The notes under the pieces were generated by a model. It worked only from the letters and a program-made list of their open reading frames with translations. It made no database searches and was not told the DNA's origin. This document shows positions 6,716 to 14,980 of a DNA stretch of 64,000 bases, in pieces (the first letter of the stretch is position 1; each line of letters opens with the position of its first letter). The translations under genes and the position numbers were made by a program. This DNA comes from Salinilacustrithrix sp003476595 (lineage in GTDB: Bacteria > Actinomycetota > Acidimicrobiia > Acidimicrobiales > Salinilacustritrichaceae). The stretch is taken from positions 41,719-105,718 of the forward strand of contig CAXAUZ010000016.1 in assembly GCA_963972525.1 (NCBI GenBank). The letters are read 5' to 3'.

Positions 6716-9310
6716 GTGCCCTCCGACGACGCCACCGCATCGACCGCGGCCTCCGGGGACCAGGCCGGTCGCCTCCCCACCTCGATCCGGCCCGAGCGCT
6801 ACGACCTGCGGCTCGCACCGGACCTCGCCACCAGCACCTTCCGGGGCGCGGCCAGCGTCAACCTCGACGTCGTCTCCCCCGCCGCCGAGCTGGTCTGCAA
6901 CGCCGCCGAGCTGGACGTCAGCGAGGCGTGGGTCGACCTCGACGGGCGACGCATCGACGGTGAGATCCACCTCGACGCCGACCTCGAGCAGCTGCGCGTC
7001 GCGCTGCCCGAGACCCTGCCCAGCGGGACGGCGACGCTGCACCTCACCTTCTCCGGCGTGCTCAACGACCGCCTCCGCGGCTTCTACCGGTCGACCTACA
7101 CCGCCGACGACGGCGGCGACCGCGCCATCGCCGTCACCCAGTTCGAACCCACCGACGCCCGCCGGGCCTTCCCGTGCTGGGACGAGCCGGAGTTCAAGGC
7201 CGTCTTCGGCGTCACCCTCGACGTGGCCGAGGACCTCCTGGCCATCTCGAACGGCCCCGAGCTGGCCCGGGAGGACCTCGGCGAGGGCCGGGTGCGCATC
7301 CGCTTCGCCGACACCATGCCGATGTCGACCTACCTGGTCGCGTTCGTCGTCGGACCGATGGAGACCACCGGCCCCGTCGACGTCGACGGGGTGCCGCTGC
7401 GCATCGTGCACCGCCCCGGGCAGGGCGAGCTGGCCGAGTTCGCGCTGGAGGTCGGGGCCTACGCCCTGCGCTTCTTCGCCGACTACTACGGCATCGCCTA
7501 CCCGGGCGACAAGGTCGACATGGTGGCCGTGCCCGACTTCGCGTTCGGCGCCATGGAGAACCTGGGCTGCGTCGTCTACCGGGAGACCCTCCTGCTCGTC
7601 GACCCCGAGTCCGCCACCCAGGCCGAGCTCCTCGCCGTCGTCGACGTGATCGCCCACGAGCTCGCCCACATGTGGTTCGGCGACCTGGTGACGATGCGCT
7701 GGTGGAACGGCATCTGGCTGAACGAGGCCTTCGCCACGTTCATGGAGGCCAAGTGCGCAGCGGCGTTCCGCCCGGCGTGGGAGCGGTGGATGCACTTCGG
7801 CCGCGAGCGGTCCGGCGCGTTCGACGTCGACGCGCTGGCCACCACCCGCCCGATCGAGTACCCGGTGCGCACGCCCGCCGACGCCGAGGGCATGTTCGAC
7901 ACGCTCACGTACCAGAAGGGCTCGGCCGTCGTCCGCATGCTCGAGCAGTACCTGGGCGAGGACGCCTTCCGGGACGGCATCCGCCGCTACCTGCAGACCC
8001 ACCAGTTCGGCAACACCGAGACCGGCGACCTGTGGGACGCCCTCGAAGCCGTCACGGGCGAGCCGGTTCGGGCGATCATGGACAGCTGGATCTTCCAGGG
8101 TGGCTTCCCGCTCGTCACCGCGAGCCTCGACGCTGACCGCCTCGTCCTGGCCCAGCAGCCGTTCCGCTACACGGAGCCGGCCGAGGTGGGCGACGGCGAG
8201 GATCCCCGGTGGCACGTGCCGGTGGTCGTGCGCAGCGCAGGTGGCACCGAGCGCATCGTGCTCGACGGCGCTCGGGCCTCGTTGGCCCTCCCGGCCACGC
8301 CCACCGCCACCGCGCCGGTCGTCGTCAACGCCGGCGGCCACGCCTTCTACCGGGTCTCCTACGGCCCCGAGCTCCAGTCCGCCCTCCTCGACGGCCTCGG
8401 CGACCTCGCGCCGCTGGAGCGCTACGCGGTCCTCGACGATGCGTACGGCCTCACCCTCCGCGGCGACCGGCGAGCGGGCGACCTCGCCGCCACCGTGCAA
8501 CGCATCGCCGACGTCGGCGAGACCGATCTCTCCGTGTGGCAGCTCGCCGCGTCGAGCATCGAGGCGATCGACCGGGCGGCATCCGAGGACGAGCGGCCGG
8601 CCGTCTCGGCGTGGGTCCGGCGCCTCCTGGCCCCGCTCGCCGCCGAGCTCGGCGACGAGGTCGACCCCACCGACGACGATCGCACCCGGGCCCTCCGCGG
8701 GCTCGTCCTCGGGTTGCGAGGCGTGCACGGCGACCCCGCCGCCGTGGCCCGGGCGATCGCGGTGTTCGAGCAGCAGCTGCACCGGCCGACCGAGGTCGAC
8801 GCCGAGCTCGGCTCCGGTGCCCTGAAGGCGGCCGCGGTCACCGCGGACGCGGCCCGGTTCGACGCCATGCTCGACCGCTTCCGGCACGGGACCACGCCCC
8901 AGGAGCAGGTCCGCTACCTCTACGCAGCCGCCACCGTGGCCGACGGCGACCTGTTCTCGCGGTACCTCGCGCTGCTCGAGACCGACGAGGTCCGCAGCCA
9001 GAACCTGGCCTTCGCCTACCGGGCGGCGCTGCGCAACCCGGCCCACGACCAGCGCGCCTGGACGGCGGTGCGGGACGGCTGGGAGCGCATCCGGGCCCGG
9101 CTGCCGTTCAACGCCAACCACCGCCTGGTCGAAGGCATCACCAGCATCACCGACCCCGTGCTGGCCGACGAGGTCGAGCAGTTCCTCGCCGACCACCCGG
9201 TGCCCGAGGCCACCACGCTGATCGCCCAGCACGTCGAGCGGATGCGGGTGCAGGTCGCGGTGCACCAGCGCGAGGCGGGCCAGGTCGCGTCGTCGCTGCC
9301 CGGCGGATGA
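6716..9310 (+). CDS. pepN: Aminopeptidase N (M1 zinc metallopeptidase)
   Basis: Removes N-terminal amino acids from peptides in the cytoplasm. 864 residues, typical of actinobacterial PepN. The exopeptidase motif GAMEN (about residue 278), the zinc site HELAH (about 313-317) and the downstream Glu in WLNEAFATF make a complete active site; the C-terminal half is the helical ERAP1-like domain. The GTG at 6716 was chosen because in-frame codons further upstream lie antisense inside the divergent kinase gene. It is divergent from the adenosine kinase-like gene (37 bp). Its stop overlaps the ATG of the next gene. Confidence 0.96.
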   Translation: MPSDDATASTAASGDQAGRLPTSIRPERYDLRLAPDLATSTFRGAASVNLDVVSPAAELVCNAAELDVSEAWVDLDGRRIDGEIHLDADLEQLRVALPETLPSGTATLHLTFSGVLNDRLRGFYRSTYTADDGGDRAIAVTQFEPTDARRAFPCWDEPEFKAVFGVTLDVAEDLLAISNGPELAREDLGEGRVRIRFADTMPMSTYLVAFVVGPMETTGPVDVDGVPLRIVHRPGQGELAEFALEVGAYALRFFADYYGIAYPGDKVDMVAVPDFAFGAMENLGCVVYRETLLLVDPESATQAELLAVVDVIAHELAHMWFGDLVTMRWWNGIWLNEAFATFMEAKCAAAFRPAWERWMHFGRERSGAFDVDALATTRPIEYPVRTPADAEGMFDTLTYQKGSAVVRMLEQYLGEDAFRDGIRRYLQTHQFGNTETGDLWDALEAVTGEPVRAIMDSWIFQGGFPLVTASLDADRLVLAQQPFRYTEPAEVGDGEDPRWHVPVVVRSAGGTERIVLDGARASLALPATPTATAPVVVNAGGHAFYRVSYGPELQSALLDGLGDLAPLERYAVLDDAYGLTLRGDRRAGDLAATVQRIADVGETDLSVWQLAASSIEAIDRAASEDERPAVSAWVRRLLAPLAAELGDEVDPTDDDRTRALRGLVLGLRGVHGDPAAVARAIAVFEQQLHRPTEVDAELGSGALKAAAVTADAARFDAMLDRFRHGTTPQEQVRYLYAAATVADGDLFSRYLALLETDEVRSQNLAFAYRAALRNPAHDQRAWTAVRDGWERIRARLPFNANHRLVEGITSITDPVLADEVEQFLADHPVPEATTLIAQHVERMRVQVAVHQREAGQVASSLPGG

Positions 9311-10518
9311 GCATCAAGGTCCACGAGAGCAGCCGACGCACCCGGTTCGTCAACGCCTTCCGCAGCCACGTCCCCCCGCAGCCCCCGGGAGACGGGCGTC
9401 CGCGCCCGCCGCAGCGCCTGGAGGTGTTCGGCACCGGGACGACGTGGATCCAGCTGACGTGGAGCGCCCTCGGTCCCGGCCCGGTCGAGGTCCGCTGCGG
9501 GGACCGGTCCGTCACGGTCGACGCCGACGGCGGACCCGGCGCGGCCACGTTGACCGACCTCGCACCGGGGCGGCTCCACGCCATCCACCTCCGCGGACCG
9601 GGCCTGCCCGGGCCGCTCCCCCCGCTGGAGGCCCGGACCCTGGTGCCGCCGCCCGGCGAGCTGCTCCACCGCATCGCCACGGTGAGCGACACCCACATCG
9701 GCTCCCGCAGCACCGGGTTCCTGCACACGATCATCGAGAAGCCCGAGCCCGACGAGGTCCACCCCGTGCGCTGCGCCCGGGCCGCCCTGCGCGAGGCGCG
9801 GGCCTGGGGCGCCGATGAGCTGATCGTGAAGGGCGACCTGGTCGACCACAGCCGGCCCGAGTGGTGGGCCCAGGCGGCATCGGTGCTCGAGGAGCTCGTC
9901 GTACCGATCTCGGTCGTGCCCGGCAACCACGAGTGGTCCGGCCGGGGCGACGGGGATCCGGCCGCCGGCCTCGCCCGCCACGGCCTGCAGCTGGTGACGG
10001 ATGTGGCCCACGTGGACCGCCCCGGCGTCCGCGTGGTCCTGGTCGACAGCACGATCCCCGGTCAGGATCCCGGGCGGGTGTCCGACGTGCTCGACCGCAC
10101 GCTCGACATCGCCGGCAGCACCGACCTGCCCCTCCTCGTCGCCATGCACCACCAGCCCCTGCGCTGGCGCGTCCCGACCTACCTCCCGGCCGGCATCCCG
10201 GGCCCCGAGGCCGAGCACTTCCTGCGCGCCCTCGGCCGGGCCAACCCCCGCACCCTCGTGACCTCGGGCCACACGCACCGGCACCGGCGCCGCCACGTCG
10301 GCCCGGTCACCATCACCGAGGTCGGTTCCACCAAGGACTTCCCGGGCACGTGGGCCGGCTACGAGGTGCACGAGGGCGGGGTGGTCCAGACGGTGCACCG
10401 CATCGCCGAGCCGTCCTGCATCCGCTGGACCGACCACACCCGACGTGCCGCGCTCGGCGTGTGGCAGCTGTGGTCGCCCGGCCGCCTCGGCGACCGCTGC
10501 TTCACCCGGACGTGGTGA
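9307..10518 (+). CDS. Calcineurin-like metallophosphoesterase with N-terminal fibronectin-III-like region
   Basis: 403 residues. The C-terminal two thirds carry the full calcineurin-like dinuclear metal motif set: SDTHIG (about 127), KGDLVDHS (about 175), PGNHEW (about 205), the AMHHQP His and SGHTHRH (about 320). Residues about 37-115 resemble a beta-sandwich (WIQLTWSALG, then TLTDLAPGRLH), typical of fibronectin type III-like modules fused to phosphoesterases. There is no obvious signal peptide, so it is probably cytoplasmic. The start is fixed by the ATGA overlap with pepN, indicating coupled expression. The substrate is not predictable; purple-acid-phosphatase-like or nucleotide phosphodiesterase activity are options. 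Confidence 0.85.
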   Translation: MSIKVHESSRRTRFVNAFRSHVPPQPPGDGRPRPPQRLEVFGTGTTWIQLTWSALGPGPVEVRCGDRSVTVDADGGPGAATLTDLAPGRLHAIHLRGPGLPGPLPPLEARTLVPPPGELLHRIATVSDTHIGSRSTGFLHTIIEKPEPDEVHPVRCARAALREARAWGADELIVKGDLVDHSRPEWWAQAASVLEELVVPISVVPGNHEWSGRGDGDPAAGLARHGLQLVTDVAHVDRPGVRVVLVDSTIPGQDPGRVSDVLDRTLDIAGSTDLPLLVAMHHQPLRWRVPTYLPAGIPGPEAEHFLRALGRANPRTLVTSGHTHRHRRRHVGPVTITEVGSTKDFPGTWAGYEVHEGGVVQTVHRIAEPSCIRWTDHTRRAALGVWQLWSPGRLGDRCFTRTW

Positions 10519-10524
10519 CGCCGC

Positions 10525-11160
10525 TCAGAGCAGGGAGGCGACGAGGGCGATCTGGGCGGCGTGGTAGGTGACCATCACGGCGACCCGACCCCAGGCCAGG
10601 GGCTGGATGAAGCGGGTCCAGGCGATGAGGGCGTCGGACACGTAGAACGACACCGCGCCGGCCAGCGCGACCGCGCTCCCGGACGCGCCGGCCGAGATCA
10701 CCATCACGCTGATCACCAGCATGTACGCGGAGACCGGGACGGTGAGCTCGGGCTCGTCGCCGGCGCGCACGGCCTGCAGGATCCGCTGGCCGAGCAGCGG
10801 CAGGGCCACCACGATGATCGCCACACCGGCCGCGAGACCGGACCGCGAGGTGCCCAGGATCCACAGCCCGACGATGTAGGCGACGTGGCCGAGCAGGAAC
10901 GACGCCAGGCCGGGCACGAACAGGTCCCGGGGCAGCATGAGGAACACGTCGCCGGCGAGGGACAGGACCAGGGCGACCACGAACCACGTCCGGGCCGTGC
11001 CGTCCACGGGGTCGAGGGCCAGGGCGGCGGCGATGAGCACCACCATGGTCAGGGGCTTGGCCACGTACTCGACGCGTCGTCGGTCGGTCGCCACCGCCCA
11101 CCAGTCGACGGCGGCGACCACCAGGGTGGCGGCGAGGAGCGCGATGACGGTCCCGTCCAT
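10525..11160 (-). CDS. YhhN family membrane protein (lysoplasmalogenase-like)
   Basis: A 211-residue polytopic membrane protein with about seven or eight hydrophobic segments. Segments such as VEYVAKPLTMVVLI, LSLAGDVFLMLP, FVPGLASFLLGHVAYI and the VSFYVSDALIAW stretch near the C-terminus match the YhhN/TMEM86 family, whose characterised animal member (TMEM86B) hydrolyses lysoplasmalogens; bacterial roles are less certain. The acidic and polar residues in the GDVF and SDAL segments are the conserved family positions. It converges with the phosphoesterase gene (6 bp gap) and is divergent from the next gene. Confidence 0.85.
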   Translation of the reverse strand: MDGTVIALLAATLVVAAVDWWAVATDRRRVEYVAKPLTMVVLIAAALALDPVDGTARTWFVVALVLSLAGDVFLMLPRDLFVPGLASFLLGHVAYIVGLWILGTSRSGLAAGVAIIVVALPLLGQRILQAVRAGDEPELTVPVSAYMLVISVMVISAGASGSAVALAGAVSFYVSDALIAWTRFIQPLAWGRVAVMVTYHAAQIALVASLL

Positions 11161-11183
11161 GGCGATGGTCTACTGGACCCCCT

Positions 11184-12206
11184 GTGAGCGGCACCGACCT
11201 CGAGCACCGCACCGAGATCCGGAAGGCGAACCGCACCACGCCGATCTGGGTCGGATTGGTCGTGGTGGCGGCGATCGTCGCGCTCGTCGTCGGCAGCGGG
11301 GACGACGACGGGGAGGCCACCCCGGACCCCGGGCCGACCACCGTCCCGGCGACCCCCACCAGCGAGACGCTCACCACCACGTCACCCCGGGGGCTGCCGC
11401 CGGTGTACGGGCTCACGCCGGTGGGGGGCGAGGGTGCGCTCTTCGCGTTCTCGACCGCCACCGCGCCGTCGGGAGCCAGTGGGCTGGTCGGAGCCGAGGT
11501 GCAGGCCGTCGTGACGACCGACGACGTCGTCGTCGTGCTGGCCGGCGGCAGGGTCCTCGCAGCCGAGCCGGGCGAGCCGTTCGAGGAGGTCGTGGGCTGC
11601 TGCGTCGAGGGGCTGCACCCGTCGAACGAACCCGGCCACGTGTGGCTGCACGACGGCGCGGAGGTCTCCCTGCTGCAGCTCGAGGGCGGCGGCTCCATCA
11701 CCGAGCTCGACATCGGCGACGGGGAGGTCCTCGGCCCGGCGAGCTTCGGGATCGTCGTCCTCGGCAGCGACGGGATGGTGCGCTGGCACCGACCCAGCTT
11801 CGAGCCGACTGACCTGGGCACCTCCGACGATCGCCGGGCCATCGACGCCGGGGGCGAGCGCCTCCTGGTCGCCGCGCCGGCCACGGCTGCAGCCGACGCC
11901 CGCCTGCAGGTCTGGTCGATCACCGGCAACGGGCTGCTCGCCACCCATGCCCTCGTCGACGACGCCGGCGCCGACGGCCGGCTGTCTCCGGACGGGTCGG
12001 TGGTCCTGGTGCCGGCGCCGGGCGGCTGGGACGTGCGCGACGCCGTGACCGGCGTGCTGCACGGCACGCTGCCGAAGGTCGACTCGCCGGTCTGGGTCGG
12101 GGGGACCCGGTTCGGCGCCACGATCGACGACCAGCTCGTCGTGTCCGACAGCGGCGTGCTGCCGTTGCGCTGGCCCGTGGCCGCAGTGGCCGAGCTGTCG
12201 CCGTGA
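11184..12206 (+). CDS. Membrane-anchored protein with probable beta-propeller extracytoplasmic domain
   Basis: 340 residues, not recognised as a named family. A short positively charged cytoplasmic N-terminus is followed by one transmembrane segment (about residues 19-39), a Thr/Pro/Asp-rich linker, then a domain of repeated short beta-strand blocks with Gly-Asp turns (for example GDGEVLGPASFGIVVLGSDG and LLATHALVDDAGADGRLSPDGS). This resembles WD40/TolB-type propeller blades. It has a GTG start, 23 bp from the divergent YhhN gene. It converges with the ferredoxin reductase gene. A structural or sensing role at the cell surface is inference only. Confidence 0.6.
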   Translation: MSGTDLEHRTEIRKANRTTPIWVGLVVVAAIVALVVGSGDDDGEATPDPGPTTVPATPTSETLTTTSPRGLPPVYGLTPVGGEGALFAFSTATAPSGASGLVGAEVQAVVTTDDVVVVLAGGRVLAAEPGEPFEEVVGCCVEGLHPSNEPGHVWLHDGAEVSLLQLEGGGSITELDIGDGEVLGPASFGIVVLGSDGMVRWHRPSFEPTDLGTSDDRRAIDAGGERLLVAAPATAAADARLQVWSITGNGLLATHALVDDAGADGRLSPDGSVVLVPAPGGWDVRDAVTGVLHGTLPKVDSPVWVGGTRFGATIDDQLVVSDSGVLPLRWPVAAVAELSP

Positions 12207-12212
12207 GCGCTG

Positions 12213-13412
12213 CTACGACGACGCCGCAGCGACCGCCTCGTCCCAGCCGAGACCCTGCTCCAGCGCCATGCGGTAGCGCACGGTCTTGGCCGGCCAGTTC
12301 CAGCCCAGCGCGCCCGTGACCCGGCCGTCGCGCCCGTAGAGGGCCACGAAGCGCTCCTCGCCGATCGCCCCGTCGACCACGGCGAGCTGCCCGCCCTGGT
12401 CGGGCAGGGTCGGGCGTCCGGCCACCTGGACCCGGACGTCGTGCTGGTCGGACCAGAACCACGGGACCGGGTCGTAGGCCTCGGCCTCGCCGTCGCTCGC
12501 CAGCAGGCGCCGGCCGGCGGCGCGGCCCATGTCCACCGCGTTGTCCCAGTGCTCGATGCGCAGGCGCCCGTAGCGGGGGCTGTCCCAGGACGCGACGTCG
12601 CCCGCCGCGGTGATGCCGGGGGCGACGAGCGTGGTCGCGTCGCAGCGCACCCCGTCCTCGACCGGCAGGCCCGAGCCGTCGAGCCACGCGGTGTTGGGCA
12701 CCACGCCGATGCCGACGACGACGAGGTCGGCCTCGATCACCGCGCCATCCGTGGTCCGGACCCCTTCCACGTGGTCGTCGCCGAGCACGGCGTCGACCCC
12801 CATGCCCAGGCGCAGGTCGACGCCGGCGGCGCGGTGCACGTCGGCGACCGCCGCACCGATGGTCGGGCCGAGCACGCGCTCGAGGGGCTGGGACAGCGGC
12901 TCGACCACGGTGACCTCGTGGCCTCGGTGGCGACACGTGGCCGCGACCTCGCCGCCGATGAAGCCGGCGCCCACCACGACGACGCGCTCGGGGCCGGCGT
13001 CGAGGTCGGCGCGGAGCCCGAGGCAGTCGTCCAGGGACCGCAACACGTGCAGGCCGGCCCGGTCGCGGTGACCGGGCAGCCGGCGGGGCGATGCCCCGGT
13101 GGCGATCACCAGGCCGTCGTAGGGCAGGGACTCCCCGGTGGCGAGCTCCACGGTCCGTCCGTCGACGTCGAGCCCGACGGCACGCTCCCCCACCAGCCAG
13201 TCGAGGTCCAGGTCGTCGTCGCGGGCCGCAGCCCACTCGGTGGTCGACGGGTCCTCGCCGCCCAGCACGCCCTTGGACAGGGGCGGCCGCTCGTAGGTGC
13301 GGACCGGCTCCTCCCCGACCAGGTGGATGGGGCCGTCGTGGCCCCGGGCCCGCAGCTCGGCCGCCGCCGAGAAGCCGGCGATCGATGCGCCGACGATGAC
13401 GATGTCGCGCAT
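12213..13412 (-). CDS. FAD-dependent NAD(P)H:ferredoxin oxidoreductase
   Basis: 399 residues of the pyridine nucleotide-disulfide oxidoreductase superfamily, ferredoxin/rubredoxin/putidaredoxin reductase type. The FAD-binding VIVGASIAGFSAA at the N-terminus, the YERPPLSK segment, the VIATGASPR motif, the NAD(P)H-binding VVVGAGFIGGE (about residue 146) and the GDVASW FAD motif are all present. It lies 11 bp downstream of a small ferredoxin gene on the same strand, so the pair probably forms an NAD(P)H-reductase-ferredoxin chain for a cytochrome P450 or Rieske oxygenase; no such oxygenase is in this window. The ATG at 13412 directly precedes the Rossmann strand. Confidence 0.92.
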   Translation of the reverse strand: MRDIVIVGASIAGFSAAAELRARGHDGPIHLVGEEPVRTYERPPLSKGVLGGEDPSTTEWAAARDDDLDLDWLVGERAVGLDVDGRTVELATGESLPYDGLVIATGASPRRLPGHRDRAGLHVLRSLDDCLGLRADLDAGPERVVVVGAGFIGGEVAATCRHRGHEVTVVEPLSQPLERVLGPTIGAAVADVHRAAGVDLRLGMGVDAVLGDDHVEGVRTTDGAVIEADLVVVGIGVVPNTAWLDGSGLPVEDGVRCDATTLVAPGITAAGDVASWDSPRYGRLRIEHWDNAVDMGRAAGRRLLASDGEAEAYDPVPWFWSDQHDVRVQVAGRPTLPDQGGQLAVVDGAIGEERFVALYGRDGRVTGALGWNWPAKTVRYRMALEQGLGWDEAVAAASS

Positions 13413-13423
13413 CGACGTGGGCG

Positions 13424-13624
13424 CTACTCGTCCTCGATGGAGATGGCCTGCTTGGGGCAGCGCTGCACGGCCTCCTCGACCTTGGGACGCAGCTCCTCGC
13501 TGGGGTGCTCCTGCAGGACGTAGAGGAAGTCGTCGTCGCGCACCTCGAACACCTCGGGGGCGATGCCCATGCAGATCGCGTTCGACTCGCACAGGTCGAA
13601 GTCGACGACCACCTTGTAGCCCAT
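13424..13624 (-). CDS. Small single-cluster ferredoxin (CxxXxxC...CP type)
   Basis: 66 residues. C12 and C18 in DLCESNAICMG and the late Cys in QRCPKQAI give the pattern C-x2-X-x2-C...C-P with Asn at X. This is the layout of actinobacterial P450-partner ferredoxins, in which a Cys at X would allow a 4Fe-4S cluster and other residues give 3Fe-4S or atypical clusters. It is co-directional with, and 11 bp upstream of, the ferredoxin reductase gene, so the two are very likely one electron-transfer operon. Confidence 0.9.
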   Translation of the reverse strand: MGYKVVVDFDLCESNAICMGIAPEVFEVRDDDFLYVLQEHPSEELRPKVEEAVQRCPKQAISIEDE

Positions 13625-13705
13625 CTCGTGTGCCCCTTCTCGTTCGGCGTCCGGAGACGTCGGAGCGTAGCGGTCCCATCGGTCACCGGACGGCAGACTG
13701 CCCCC

Positions 13706-14926
13706 GTGCCCCGGCCCGCCAGCCTCTCCGCCGCCCAGGCCCGCCGAACCGTGCTGGCCGCGCAGGGCCTCGCCGCACCCCGGCCGACCGGGCGGGTCGA
13801 CCGCCGCCACCTGCGATCCGTGATCCGACGGCTCGGCCTCGTCCAGATCGACTCGGTGAACGTGCTCGAGCGCGCCCACCACCTGCCGTTCTTCAGCCGG
13901 CTCGGCCCGCACGACCGCACCCTCCTGGACCGGCTCGCGTACCGGGACCACGAGCTGTTCGAGTACTGGGGCCACGAGGCGTCGCTCATCGACGTGGAGC
14001 TCGAGCCGCTGCTGCGGTGGCGCATGGCCGACGGCCACCGCTGGAGCGGGCCAGCCACCGTCGGACACCGACGGCCCGACCTCATCGGGACGCTGGAGAC
14101 CCTCGTGCACGAGCACGGGCCGGCCTCGGCGGCCGAGCTCGACGAGATCCTGGGGACCCGGCGGGACCGCACCGGGCCCTGGTGGGGGTGGAGCGACACG
14201 AAGAAGGCGCTCGAGCACCTGTTCTGGCACGGCCGGGTCGGTGCGGTGCGACGGGGCGGGTTCGAGCGGGCGTACTGCCACCCGGGCGTCACCGTCCCGA
14301 GCCACGTGCGAGACCGGCCCACGCCGACCCGGGAGGAGGCGCTGCGAGACCTGCTCCTGGTCGCGGCCCGGGCCCACGGCGTGGCCACCCCGAAGGACCT
14401 CGCCGACTACTGGCGGTTGCCCATCCGCGAGGTCCGGGCGCTGACCCCCGGGCTCGTCGCCGACGGGCAGCTGGAGGCCGTGGCGGTCGAGGGCTGGCGC
14501 GAGACCGGCCTGCGCCACCCGGATGCCTCGCTCCCCCGGCGCGTGGACGCCTGCGCGCTGGTCTCGCCCTTCGACGTCGCCATGTGGCACCGGGACCGGG
14601 TCGAGCGCGTCCACGGGTTCCGGTACGTGATCGAGATCTACGTGCCCGAGGCCGAGCGCGTCCACGGCTACTACGTCCTGCCGTTCCTGCTCGGCGACAC
14701 CTACGTCGCCCGGGTCGACCTCAAGGCCGACCGCGCCGGTCGGCGGCTCCTGGTGCAGGCGGCCTGGGCCGAACCCGACCTGGACCAGCGCGGCACCGAC
14801 GAGGTCGAGGTCGCCGAGCGCCTCCGCGGTGAGCTCCGGCTGCTGGCCGACTGGCTCGACCTCGACGACGTGGTCGTCGTCGACCGGGGCGATCTCGCCC
14901 CCGCCCTCGCCGCCGCGACGACGTGA
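13706..14926 (+). CDS. YcaQ/AlkX-like winged-helix DNA glycosylase
   Basis: 406 residues, the usual size of the YcaQ (HTH_42, crosslink-repair DNA glycosylase) family. Recognisable segments are LGLVQIDSVNVLERAHHLPFF (written here in part), the HELFEYWGHEASL block and the FDVAMWHRDR and FRYVIEIYVPEAER blocks, which carry the conserved QxD-type and tryptophan-rich motifs of the family. E. coli YcaQ unhooks interstrand DNA crosslinks; the same role is inferred here. The GTG at 13706 is the first start after a divergent promoter region shared with the ferredoxin operon. It ends 4 bp before a strong hairpin. Confidence 0.85.
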   Translation: MPRPASLSAAQARRTVLAAQGLAAPRPTGRVDRRHLRSVIRRLGLVQIDSVNVLERAHHLPFFSRLGPHDRTLLDRLAYRDHELFEYWGHEASLIDVELEPLLRWRMADGHRWSGPATVGHRRPDLIGTLETLVHEHGPASAAELDEILGTRRDRTGPWWGWSDTKKALEHLFWHGRVGAVRRGGFERAYCHPGVTVPSHVRDRPTPTREEALRDLLLVAARAHGVATPKDLADYWRLPIREVRALTPGLVADGQLEAVAVEGWRETGLRHPDASLPRRVDACALVSPFDVAMWHRDRVERVHGFRYVIEIYVPEAERVHGYYVLPFLLGDTYVARVDLKADRAGRRLLVQAAWAEPDLDQRGTDEVEVAERLRGELRLLADWLDLDDVVVVDRGDLAPALAAATT

Positions 14927-14929
14927 GCG

Positions 14930-14977
14930 TTCCCGGCGCGCAGATCGACCGCTCGGCGTCGATGTGCGCGCGGGGAA
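14930..14977. terminator. Hairpin between convergent glycosylase and map genes
   Basis: Arms at 14930-14949 and 14958-14977 pair at 18 of 20 positions around an 8-base loop. There is no U-tract. Placed between the two convergent stops, it can act for both directions. Confidence 0.7.
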
Positions 14978-14980
14978 GCC

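Noticed and set aside
4835..9265. A 1476-codon open frame on the minus strand spanning pepN
   Set aside because: Only its last 277 codons (punA) have real protein features. The rest is an Arg/Gly/Val/His-rich antisense reading of pepN and of the kinase gene's other frame, a usual artefact of GC-rich DNA.
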